Source of the DNA: Oceanipulchritudo coccoides
Lineage (GTDB): Bacteria; Verrucomicrobiota; Verrucomicrobiia; Opitutales; Oceanipulchritudinaceae
Reading direction: 5' to 3'
Length of the DNA stretch: 64,000 nucleotides
NCBI RefSeq assembly: GCF_010500615.1
Contig: NZ_JAAGNX010000002.1
Location: forward strand, 362,990 to 426,989
A program made the position numbers and the translations under genes. Under the pieces are notes generated by a model, which ran no database searches, had not been told where the DNA came from, and saw nothing but the letters and a program-made list of their open reading frames with translations. Shown one piece after another: positions 16,901 through 23,814 of the stretch (the stretch's first letter is position 1; every line of letters starts with the position of its first letter).

Positions 16901-17582
16901 GGAAAAGACCTCCAACAAACTTCAATCGGACCTGGATTACAAAACACAGCAGGCAGATAAGTTCTGGAAAGAAAAGGAGGAATACAAGTGGCGGGCTGAA
17001 CATTCCGGTGAGATCATTTCCCGGCTGGAAAAGACCGCAGAAAAGTTGCAGGGAGATCTGGACTGGAAAACCAAGCAGTCTGATGAATTCTGGGCGGAGA
17101 ATGAGCGCCACAAAATTGAAGCGCAATCGTTGAAGGAACAGTTGCAGATGATCGCCCAGGATCAAGAGGTAAGGCTCTCTTACATAGCTACCCTGGAAAG
17201 CCAGATCACTGAACTAAAGGAACAGATTATTTCTGCGGGGACCCGGGAAAAGGAGTTCTACACGGCGCTTTCTGAAACACGCGCCCGCCTTTCGGACGTG
17301 GAGACGGAGCATGGCCGTCAATCATCCTACATATCCACCTTGGAAAAATCCGTTGAATCCTTTGAGCGACAGGTCGCTGAATTGAATGAACAGATTGCTT
17401 CTGCGGGAATTCGGGAAGACGAGCTCAATGCGGTGCTTTCGGAAACGCAAACCCATCTGTCGGAATTGGAAAGCGCGCATGCCGACCTTGTCGCCGAGCG
17501 GGATCGTCTCAAGGCATTGTTGTTGAATCGCGGGAAACTACTAAAAGTATTCTTTAGCGGGAAAATCCCGGAGAAGGATTGA
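13950..17582 (+). CDS. GT2 glycosyltransferase - HAD - unknown domain - coiled-coil fusion protein
   Basis: 1210 residues in four parts. (1) GT2 domain, about 1-245: IITRTKDRPVFLQRAMQSV, metal-binding IHDDDDSW, GDHDFNLRFL. (2) HAD domain, about 300-500: motif I LSLDVFDTV (Asp303), motif II VIFVSDMYL, motif III Lys in QASKHEGAL, motif IV HVGDNFHSD (Gly477 onwards). Motif I has Phe, not Asp, two residues after the nucleophile. (3) Unassigned domain, about 545-930: RDG at 580-582, HASRKVFNFAS, DIGWNG (Asp724), YFFGT, NAAPFP, WKRGF; this HAD-plus-unknown arrangement resembles COG5610. (4) Coiled coil, about 945-1195, made of internal repeats. No membrane segment or signal. Likely a cytosolic polymerising enzyme that also alters phosphate groups on the chain; the chemistry is not established. 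Confidence 0.85.
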   Translation: MTRSQVAIITRTKDRPVFLQRAMQSVLKQDFTDWVHVIVNDGGDPKLVDLLVEVHKEAYAGRVKVVHHAESKGMQNASNAGLAAVESTYAVIHDDDDSWYTDFLSKSVSFLEAKGPESPVQGVVTQTTQIMEEITLSGQIEELKRRPYYPFAFVNLGELRKRNIFAPIAFLYRKKAHEKIGLFRQEFDVLGDHDFNLRFLRHFEIGVIPTFHAYYHWRHGSHGNTVTRGREGHRQMLNRMKNTYYREALENPDVAVGDLEGVDFPEPDGTDPIPFKLRTEESKPPRPIPDFSKDFKFEILSLDVFDTVLKRRCHHPKDVFKFLEARAVSELGLPEKPYALAREQAEALARKEVRPEISTEVTLDEIYPFVAKLCGLKKKQTKDLMALELALEAEYLYGDPRWIEYYRKLKESGQRVIFVSDMYLKTDTMRKILEGCGFPDPEVYVSCDLQASKHEGALQEKVVEKLGVKPASILHVGDNFHSDYLKTVHAGWQAFHWSREFGYIPWYAEVDPYIHNSHDLLSPRIMGELARLGMLDETTGEDLITKLGREVAGPFYLAYLLWVIQEARKDGVRKLLLIGRDGYYWEKTLQILAKKENLEIEFTYLHASRKVFNFASFFTLDDTAIEFLSTPNPALRVKDFIDRTGLDSSAFTEFIKMAGFDDPEEVLTNEMGGRFLEDNYQAQLEKLFRLLRPELELMFAEDRAGTLNVLKEAGYNHEDCAFVDIGWNGSCIRPIGRLLGLDKPEQVKAYFFGTWREVLKGSDHLKIKSFFMHLSEPLDHFRLIRESVNLLESLNAAPFPTLMAFHTEGDEVVPHFSKYLKSGFSIDQQERLWKGAKVFLDTVLENGLPETGESGGHCYLFLVLNRLLREPSQQEVKTWGAILHSDGFGIEIYKPLVEAVTPDLTGDALMAAYRGSNWKRGFLSSLSDTQRQFVIERIEDDSPKSFEKLRADLEYKIRQADELWGEKERYKWQVDNLTQTLSKLEKTSNKLQSDLDYKTQQADKFWKEKEEYKWRAEHSGEIISRLEKTAEKLQGDLDWKTKQSDEFWAENERHKIEAQSLKEQLQMIAQDQEVRLSYIATLESQITELKEQIISAGTREKEFYTALSETRARLSDVETEHGRQSSYISTLEKSVESFERQVAELNEQIASAGIREDELNAVLSETQTHLSELESAHADLVAERDRLKALLLNRGKLLKVFFSGKIPEKD
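16797..17145 (+). repeat. Tandem 126-bp coding repeats (42 residues each, 2.7 copies)
   Basis: Within the coiled coil of the 1210-residue protein. Copy 1 begins RADLEYKIRQADELW (16797), copy 2 QSDLDYKTQQADKFW (16923), copy 3 QGDLDWKTKQSDEFW (17049, partial). The first two are exactly 42 codons, i.e. six heptads, and end in SKLEKTSNKL / SRLEKTAEKL. Confidence 0.88.
17178..17492 (+). repeat. Second tandem coding repeat, 49 and 56 residues
   Basis: Downstream in the same coiled coil. Copy A starts SYIATLESQITELKEQI (17178, 49 codons). Copy B starts SYISTLEKSVESFERQV (17325, 56 codons). B carries one extra heptad near its start; both then share (E/N)EQI-SAG-RE and LSET. All unit lengths are multiples of seven. 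Confidence 0.82.
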
Positions 17583-17598
17583 AGCAGTCCGGGTAAAA

Positions 17599-19599
17599 TT
17601 AACCGTGCGGTTTGCTGAAGCGGGCAGCGGGGTAGAGTAATTTAAAGAGCATCCGTTCAGGACGGCTTAATTGGGTATAATAACCTTTCCGCCAGTGGGA
17701 TTGCTTGAATTCCTGTTTCCACAATTTCTTGGAGATTCCCAGACCTTTGAACCCTGATGGTCCAGCCATGCAACTGTGCCGAAAATATGAACCATAGCCA
17801 TCGGCATATTTAACCGCACCAAGCCGGGTAGCTTCTTCTGCAGAGGGCTCGACGAGAAGGCGTTGAAGCAAACGCATTACATCCTTCGGCGGGACTCCCT
17901 TACCCGGTCCGTTGCTGGCGCGCATGATCTCTTGTACATATTCGATAACGGCACCATGAATTTCGGCTAGTGCCGGGAGGTCATCCTGATTATCATGATC
18001 CTTTGCCAGCACCGGACTAAAGCCCGTGTCGGTATCACCCTCCATGAAAAGAAAAGTGTGTTCGGGCGCGGCAAAGAAAAACTCGACCAGGCAGACGCAG
18101 TGGCGAATGATATCCATCGTGTCCTCCGGGAAACCGTACTCCATGAGATAGTGCACATGCTTTGACAGTGGACCGGACCGTTCAATCGCTTGTGGATAAG
18201 TCCCAAGATAATACCCCTCGATGGGCAGGTCTGGCGCTTCGGGTCGCAGGAGCTTTTCAAAGGAGCGCTGAATGGATGTCATCCAACCGACATCAACAAG
18301 AACAAAGGACTGGTCATCGAGGACCCCCTTATGTCTCAGGTAGGAAAGGTAAATGGAACGTTCCTTTGCCGCTGCCTCAAGGAGCGCAGGGGAAATATGG
18401 TGGTATAGTTTGCGCAGGTTCTCGTATTCGTGACCACCAACAACCGGGTGATCAATGTTGTCGAAGCCACACTCACGGATCGATTCAAGATGTGCCTGCG
18501 GGTCGATGTTGATGCGTCTTAAAAAGTCCCCGATAGTAAGGCCGATCCCCTCGGCAAGCCAGTCCTCAGTGACCTTGTCCAGTTCGTGAATTGAGGCAAA
18601 ATTCAAAGCCCGTCTGGAGGCAAAAAGATAATCTGCTTCAGGGCAGTCACTCAAATTTGTCGTGAGAATCTCATACACCTGCTTCAGGATGTGGCCGTCA
18701 CGCGAGAGGAAATAAACCTTTTTGATCCCGCGGCCACGCAGCTTTTCAATCAGGAATTGCACGTATCCATAAATCAGCGGGGCGGCAAATTGGTATCCAA
18801 TGCGATACCAGAAAGGATCCTCGTGCAGATCTTCCCGGAGACATCCCCGTGCCGAAAGTCCAAGAAGGAGGCTCTCCTGGGGGCTGCGGGAGGATTTAAG
18901 AAGAAGCGGTTCCCAGGGGTTTCCGGAAAAGCGGTCGATTGAATCAATGGCCTTGCCGATTTGAAGTGTACGGATGCCCAGCTTGGCCGCCTGCTTTCCA
19001 TCGCTGCGTGGGTTGTCCCCCACGTGAAGGAGTTTTTCGGGTGAGATCTGGAGATCATCGAGCACATGCTGAAAAAGCTTTCCGGTATGTTTCAGCTTTC
19101 CAATCGTCGAGCTGAGATAGAAGGCGTCATAATCTTCAAACCCGTTTTCCCGGAGGCAATCCTCACAAAAGGTCTGGGGGAGATACATGTCGGAAATTAA
19201 AATCACCCGTTTGCCGGCCTCGCGCGCGGACCGAATCATGGCCTTGGCGTTTTCCAGCGGATAGAGCAGGCGTTTCTCGACCGCCATTTCGTGCTCAATC
19301 AATTCAGCCGCATCCAGGGGCCATGCCGGATAGTCTTCCTTCAAAAGCGTATAGATGTCATCCAGCAGGATTTCCTCAGACTGCCGTTCGTCCCATGCCC
19401 GGCGTCGGGCCCTCGAATCCGCGTCGCGGCGAATTTGAGCAAAGTGATTGAAGGCCTCTCCAAAGCGCTCAACCAGTTCAGTCTCAAGAATTGTGAAAGT
19501 ATCGTCAGGGAGCGCGCAGCGACGTCCCAATACCGTATCAAAGATATCGAGGGAAAGCACCTCAACATCCGCCAAATGGCCTTCAAACTCCGGGCTCAT
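17599..19599 (-). CDS. HAD-superfamily protein with C-terminal unknown domain (COG5610-like)
   Basis: 666 residues equivalent to the middle of the 1210-residue protein. The HAD domain (about 1-215) has LSLDIFDTVLGRR, RVILISDMYLP, TIGKLKHTGKLF and HVGDNPRSDGKQA; again Phe stands two residues after the nucleophilic Asp. The second domain (about 250-640) has SRDGHIL, FASRRALNFAS, DVGWMT, YYLGTY, FAAPEHT and HWRKGYY. No coiled-coil tail. Its ATG overlaps the stop of the upstream GT2 gene (ATGA at 19596-19599), so the pair is a split form of the GT2-HAD-unknown fusion. It is the last gene of a five-gene minus-strand operon and ends 17 bp from the convergent 1210-residue gene. Confidence 0.8.
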   Translation of the reverse strand: MSPEFEGHLADVEVLSLDIFDTVLGRRCALPDDTFTILETELVERFGEAFNHFAQIRRDADSRARRRAWDERQSEEILLDDIYTLLKEDYPAWPLDAAELIEHEMAVEKRLLYPLENAKAMIRSAREAGKRVILISDMYLPQTFCEDCLRENGFEDYDAFYLSSTIGKLKHTGKLFQHVLDDLQISPEKLLHVGDNPRSDGKQAAKLGIRTLQIGKAIDSIDRFSGNPWEPLLLKSSRSPQESLLLGLSARGCLREDLHEDPFWYRIGYQFAAPLIYGYVQFLIEKLRGRGIKKVYFLSRDGHILKQVYEILTTNLSDCPEADYLFASRRALNFASIHELDKVTEDWLAEGIGLTIGDFLRRINIDPQAHLESIRECGFDNIDHPVVGGHEYENLRKLYHHISPALLEAAAKERSIYLSYLRHKGVLDDQSFVLVDVGWMTSIQRSFEKLLRPEAPDLPIEGYYLGTYPQAIERSGPLSKHVHYLMEYGFPEDTMDIIRHCVCLVEFFFAAPEHTFLFMEGDTDTGFSPVLAKDHDNQDDLPALAEIHGAVIEYVQEIMRASNGPGKGVPPKDVMRLLQRLLVEPSAEEATRLGAVKYADGYGSYFRHSCMAGPSGFKGLGISKKLWKQEFKQSHWRKGYYTQLSRPERMLFKLLYPAARFSKPHG

Positions 19600-20465
19600 T
19601 TTTTCTTAAAGAGACTGAACCGGCGTTTTTTAAACTCGTTCTTCACGTCCCAGGCAAGGTCCCAAAGCATAAGTGCCTCGTTGGCGATGACCCCGGTCCC
19701 GGTGCGCCCGCTCTTGATATCCTCGCGCAGCCACTCGTTGCGGAGGAGGTTGTCATAGAAAGCGTGCAGGTGTGCTTTCGCCTGAACCGAGCTGGCGTAG
19801 TCACCGTTGCCGCTGTGATCGCGATCGTGGTAATAGGCGAGCTGTTCGGGAATCAGGCCAATTTCATACCGGGACAGAAAGCGCACATTAAAATCCCAAT
19901 CTCCGAGAACGGGAAGGTCTTCCCTGAACGCACCTGCTTCATGGCAGGCCTCGCGGTCAAATAGGAAAGCGATCGGGGCGAAGACATTTTCAGCGAGCAT
20001 CCGGCGCAAGCTGATATGCTGCAACCAGTCATTGTAGGGAAAAGTCCGGAGCTGGCGGACGGAATCCCCTTCGATGGCCTCAATGACCCGCTCGGTGTGT
20101 GTTATCACGCCCTTGACGGAGGGGTGGGGCGGGGAATCCAGATAGGCGGAGGTCCTCGCAAAAAATTCCGGGTGAAGGGAATCGTCATCGTCGTGGATAA
20201 GCGCGTATTTGCTGTCGAGGGCATTCAGGCCGGCGTTGGAGGCGGCTTCCATCCCTACGGATTCGGGATGATGCAGGCACTGGACCTTGCTTTTTTTCTC
20301 GGCGGGAAGGGCTTCAATGAGACGATTTACCGGTTCCGGGTCGCCACCGTCATTGACAATCACGAGGCTCCAGTCTCCGAGGGTTTGTTCACAGACGCTA
20401 CGGATTGCCCGTTCAAGCAGAACCGGTCGGTTCTTGGTCCGCATGATTGCACCAATTTTAGACAT
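19596..20465 (-). CDS. GT2 family glycosyltransferase
   Basis: Inverting GT-A glycosyltransferase of 289 residues, paralogous to the N-terminal domain of the 1210-residue protein. Shared features are IGAIMRTKNRPVLLERAIRSV, LVIVNDGGDPEPVNRLIEA, HHPESVGMEAASNAGLNAL, the metal-binding LIHDDDDSLHPEF, NVFAPIAFLFDREA and LGDWDFNVRFLSRYE. The intact HDDDD motif suggests an active, metal-dependent enzyme. Translationally coupled to the HAD gene that follows and 50 bp after a second, closer GT2 paralogue. Probably adds sugars to the glycan exported by the ABC system encoded at 10559-12818. Confidence 0.9.
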   Translation of the reverse strand: MSKIGAIMRTKNRPVLLERAIRSVCEQTLGDWSLVIVNDGGDPEPVNRLIEALPAEKKSKVQCLHHPESVGMEAASNAGLNALDSKYALIHDDDDSLHPEFFARTSAYLDSPPHPSVKGVITHTERVIEAIEGDSVRQLRTFPYNDWLQHISLRRMLAENVFAPIAFLFDREACHEAGAFREDLPVLGDWDFNVRFLSRYEIGLIPEQLAYYHDRDHSGNGDYASSVQAKAHLHAFYDNLLRNEWLREDIKSGRTGTGVIANEALMLWDLAWDVKNEFKKRRFSLFKKK

Positions 20466-20515
20466 CCGGAAACGGTCAGCCTCAAATGCCCCTTTTTCAA
20501 GGTTAAATATAGGGG

Positions 20516-21355
20516 CTAAGCTTTTTTAAACAGGCGAAGGGAGCGTTTTTTGAACTTCTGCGTGAGATTCCTCAGCATGCGGGCCTCGTTGGCGATGACT
20601 CCGGGACCCGTTCGCCCGTTCTGAATGTCTGAACGCAGCCAACGGTTTCTCAGAAGGTTGTCAAAAAACAGCCTGCGCTGCGCGTGCTCATGGGCATCGG
20701 ACGGTTCTCCACGTTGGTGCATAAAGGCGAGCACCTCCGGGAGGACGGCTATTTCATAGAGGGTGAGGAAGCGCACATAGAATTCCCAGTCGTACAGGAC
20801 AGGAAGGGATTCATCAAAGCCGCCCGCCTTCTCGCAGGCCTCGCGATCATAAAGAAAGGCGATCGAGGCGATAACATTCTCGGCAAGCAGTCGCCGCATG
20901 CTGATGTGTTGCAGCCAGTCATTGAAGGGGGCACGGCTTGTTGTCTCTATGGAGGCTTCCTCGACGCGCTCAAAAACCTGTTCGGTACCGGTCACGACAC
21001 CCTTGACCGAGGGATGAGCCGGAGCCTTCAGATATCCGGTTGTCCGCTCAAGAAATTCCGGGTGAAGCGAATTTCCATCATCGTGGACGAGGACAAAGCG
21101 GCTCTCGAGCAGCATCCGTCCAGCATTTAGCGCCGCTCCCTCCGTGACGGCCTCTTGCAGATGGATGTGCCGGACTTTGCTTCGGTTTTCCGGGCTCAGG
21201 GATTCCAGTACTTGATCCACGGTGTCGGGGCTGTTGTTTTCCCTCACAATGACCAGTTCCCAATCCTTGAATGACTGGTCGCATACGCTCTGGATAGCGC
21301 GCTCCAGAAGCATGGGGCGGCTTTGAGTCCGCATGATGATGCCTACTTCTGCCAC
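20516..21355 (-). CDS. GT2 family glycosyltransferase with altered DXD region
   Basis: 279 residues, a close paralogue of the gene at 19596-20465 (both contain NVxAxIAFLxDREAC and an almost identical C-terminal tail FKKR-LxLFKK). The metal-binding region reads VHDDGNSLHPEF where the paralogue has IHDDDDSLHPEF, so one or two of the acidic residues are lost. The reading frame extends upstream to TTG at 21433, but GTG at 21355 is preferred. It gives MAEVGIIMRTQSRP, which aligns with the MSKIGAIMRTKNRP start of the paralogue, and it avoids overlap with the upstream gene. Start uncertain by up to 26 codons. Probably arose by tandem duplication; activity uncertain. Confidence 0.8.
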   Translation of the reverse strand: MAEVGIIMRTQSRPMLLERAIQSVCDQSFKDWELVIVRENNSPDTVDQVLESLSPENRSKVRHIHLQEAVTEGAALNAGRMLLESRFVLVHDDGNSLHPEFLERTTGYLKAPAHPSVKGVVTGTEQVFERVEEASIETTSRAPFNDWLQHISMRRLLAENVIASIAFLYDREACEKAGGFDESLPVLYDWEFYVRFLTLYEIAVLPEVLAFMHQRGEPSDAHEHAQRRLFFDNLLRNRWLRSDIQNGRTGPGVIANEARMLRNLTQKFKKRSLRLFKKA

Positions 21356-21407
21356 ATCGTGAGATTCAGTCCGCCAACATTGTTTTTCAAGGAGAATGTC
21401 GGGCTCC

Positions 21408-22604
21408 TCATGATCGATCGGGAGGCATGCCAATAATCAGTGGGGCAAGGGCGAGCCGCTGCCATGGCTTCAGGCGCTTTAAAAACCCTGCTCTCCAGTA
21501 AGCCCGACGGTATTGGTTGCGCAAGTTCCAGACAGATGTGGATGATCCTTCCGGACGGGCCAGTGGATGGAGATCAAGCGCCTGCCCGAAGCCGCCAAAG
21601 TGGTTCACATTCCCAACGATCTGGGCTTCCTTGGCGTTGGGCTTCCTCAAAAGGCGCGTCAATTCAGCAAAGCCCTCCTCCAGCGGCATTGCTGGATCAG
21701 CCTCCCAGCATTCCCGCTTTTTCTGGATGTGTGCCAAAGCGGCCCTTTGCATCAAGATCAGGGAAGGTTGGATATCGGCATGTTCATCAACGGGAACATA
21801 TTCTGGCTTGAAGGAATTGCCCTCTCTCCGGATGCGCTTAATGGACGGATGCGGTGCCGCAAAGAGCGTTTCCACAAGCAGCTGGCAGTGCCTGATGGCG
21901 CGGCATGGCTTTTCCGGGGAGGAGTGATTGAAATAGAGGCCCGAGGTGCGCTTGGAATCCTGCACACCGACTGGGGCAATGGTTCCCATATAATAACCGT
22001 GCAGCTCCGTCTGGCTTCCGGAATTATTCAATAATTCCTGCAGTGCTGCCTGCAGATTACCTTGCCAGCCCAGATCGACGAGGGCCACCGGTTCTTTTGT
22101 GGCAGTGATCAGTCCCACCGACTCCAGATAAGCGAGCAGGCACTCACGTTCCTCCTTGGCCTGCTTGAGGATTCTTCCCGAAACAGAATCCAGATAGTCC
22201 ATGAAGGCCTCACGGTCTTGCCGGGAACGCAGGGGAGCATTCCAGGCTACGCCTGTGTCCGCGCCCGGCTCCGGAAAATCGAGACCCAGTTGGTGCAAGC
22301 ATTGGGCCGGTGTGAGGTTCTTCCTTGAGAGAATCAGGGCTTTCTCGGAATCGCCGAGCCGCTCCATCCGGGCAATGCGCAGACATCGGCGTGAGGCCCA
22401 GAGATAGAGCGGTGCAGGTGACCCTTCCTTGCCGTAAAGAAGTTCCCAAGTGTCCTTTAAAATCAGGCCGTCACGGGCCAGAAAGAGGATCTTCCGCATA
22501 TTGCGGCCGCTGATCTGCTCATGAATCCAGTGACACATACTGAAATACAAAGGTGCGCAGACCCGCTCACCGATATGGGTCCAGAATTGTGTATTCCCAC
22601 TCAT
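21408..22604 (-). CDS. Stand-alone unknown domain shared with the HAD and GT2-HAD proteins
   Basis: 398 residues, with no HAD or GT part. It aligns with the second domain of the other two proteins from its first residues: HIGERVCAPLYFSMCHWIHEQ, ARDGLIL, WASRRCLRIAR, DLGWQGN, YYMGTI, FAAPHPS and, near the end, YWRAGFLKRL. The preferred start is ATG at 22604, which overlaps the stop of the upstream GT4 gene (ATGA 22601-22604); an earlier in-frame start at 22640 would overlap by 40 bp. That the domain exists alone shows it is an independent unit. No enzyme family recognised. Confidence 0.75.
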   Translation of the reverse strand: MSGNTQFWTHIGERVCAPLYFSMCHWIHEQISGRNMRKILFLARDGLILKDTWELLYGKEGSPAPLYLWASRRCLRIARMERLGDSEKALILSRKNLTPAQCLHQLGLDFPEPGADTGVAWNAPLRSRQDREAFMDYLDSVSGRILKQAKEERECLLAYLESVGLITATKEPVALVDLGWQGNLQAALQELLNNSGSQTELHGYYMGTIAPVGVQDSKRTSGLYFNHSSPEKPCRAIRHCQLLVETLFAAPHPSIKRIRREGNSFKPEYVPVDEHADIQPSLILMQRAALAHIQKKRECWEADPAMPLEEGFAELTRLLRKPNAKEAQIVGNVNHFGGFGQALDLHPLARPEGSSTSVWNLRNQYRRAYWRAGFLKRLKPWQRLALAPLIIGMPPDRS

Positions 22605-23701
22605 TCGAGCAGCCCCCGCACATTGGCTTTCCACGAGCAATCAGCCACCAATGCCTTTCCGGCCGCTCCCATTCGCTGGCGCATCTCCGGATCCTGAATC
22701 AGCAGGATGAGCGCTTCTTGAAGCGCTTTGGCATCACCGGGCGGCACCAGAATGGCATTTTCCCCATCCCTGACAGCTTCCCGGACCCCGCCGACATCAG
22801 CGGCAATAACTGGCAGGCCCGCCGCGGCTGCTTCCAGATAAACAATCCCAAAACTCTCGATGCTCGCGGGGTCGGGCTGGCTGGCCATGACAAAGATGTC
22901 CGCGTTGGAAAAGGCCCGTTGGAGATCTTCTCCCTGCAGGGCTCCGGAAAGCTCGACCGGGTATGGGCAGGCACTTGTTGCCGCCTCGAGATGCTTTTGC
23001 CAAAGGCTTCTCCGGGCATCCCCGACAACCTGATAATGGAGGTTATGGTTTTTTAACTGAATGGATGACAACGCCTTAACTACTTCAACTTGTCCTTTTC
23101 GGGGATGGATTCGGGCCACTGTGAGAATACGGATTTCGTCGCCGGATCGCTTTTCAGGTATTGCAAAGGCCTTCTTCCACTCCTCAGAAACGGCTGGCGG
23201 AATAATATGGACCCGCTCTTTCAAATCCGGGAATGCCTCCAAAAGCAGGGTGCGCGTGAAGGCGCTGTTAACGATTAGGCGATCGACCGAGGGAAACAGC
23301 TTCAAAAGGCGCTTTCTCCAGAAGTTGTTCCGCGTGAATTGCGACAATTCAGATCCGTGAAAGGTGATCCAGAGCGGAGTTCTTGATAAATCGAAGAACC
23401 GCTGGAAAAGGAGAAGGGAGCGAACGGGAGCGGGCTCAGTCAGGAGCAAGACCGCTCCGGGAGACTCCCGGCAGTGCCGTTTGACGACCCTTTGCAGTCG
23501 CCACAAGTCGTCCGGGTCCTGCGACCCGCGGCTTTTAAAGCGATCCCAGGCAAAGGGCATCCGGGGAACGGGGCCTGGAAAATCCGGGCAGGAAACAACA
23601 ATTTTCTGTCCATGCGCCGCCAAGGCCTTGGCTAATTCAAGGCTGTAAGTGGCAATGCCACCTGTTCGCGGGAAGAACTCGTTCGTCAGGATGCGGATCA
23701 C
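22601..23701 (-). CDS. Glycosyltransferase family 4 protein
   Basis: GT-B retaining glycosyltransferase of 366 residues. Acceptor half: ILTNEFFPRTGGIATYSLELA, WITFHGSELSQF, DRLIVNSAFTRTLL. Donor half: ILTVARIHPRKGQVEVVKAL, YQVVGDARRSLW, VELSGALQGEDLQRAFSNAD, then the E-x7-E region SIESFGIVYLEAAAAGLPVIA with GGVREAVRDGENAILVPPGD. First gene of the minus-strand run GT4 - unknown domain - GT2 - GT2 - HAD, and divergent from another GT4-like gene at 23815 with 113 bp between. Family is clear; sugar donor is not. Confidence 0.92.
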   Translation of the reverse strand: MIRILTNEFFPRTGGIATYSLELAKALAAHGQKIVVSCPDFPGPVPRMPFAWDRFKSRGSQDPDDLWRLQRVVKRHCRESPGAVLLLTEPAPVRSLLLFQRFFDLSRTPLWITFHGSELSQFTRNNFWRKRLLKLFPSVDRLIVNSAFTRTLLLEAFPDLKERVHIIPPAVSEEWKKAFAIPEKRSGDEIRILTVARIHPRKGQVEVVKALSSIQLKNHNLHYQVVGDARRSLWQKHLEAATSACPYPVELSGALQGEDLQRAFSNADIFVMASQPDPASIESFGIVYLEAAAAGLPVIAADVGGVREAVRDGENAILVPPGDAKALQEALILLIQDPEMRQRMGAAGKALVADCSWKANVRGLLE

Positions 23702-23814
23702 AGCGTGAAAAGGCTTAAGCCCGGGACTTGATTGGGCGAGTCAAAAGCAAGTCTGCGCCCAATGGCAACCGGGTCTTGAAAAGGTCGCCCGGGAATGATG
23801 CGATACGCGGAGGG

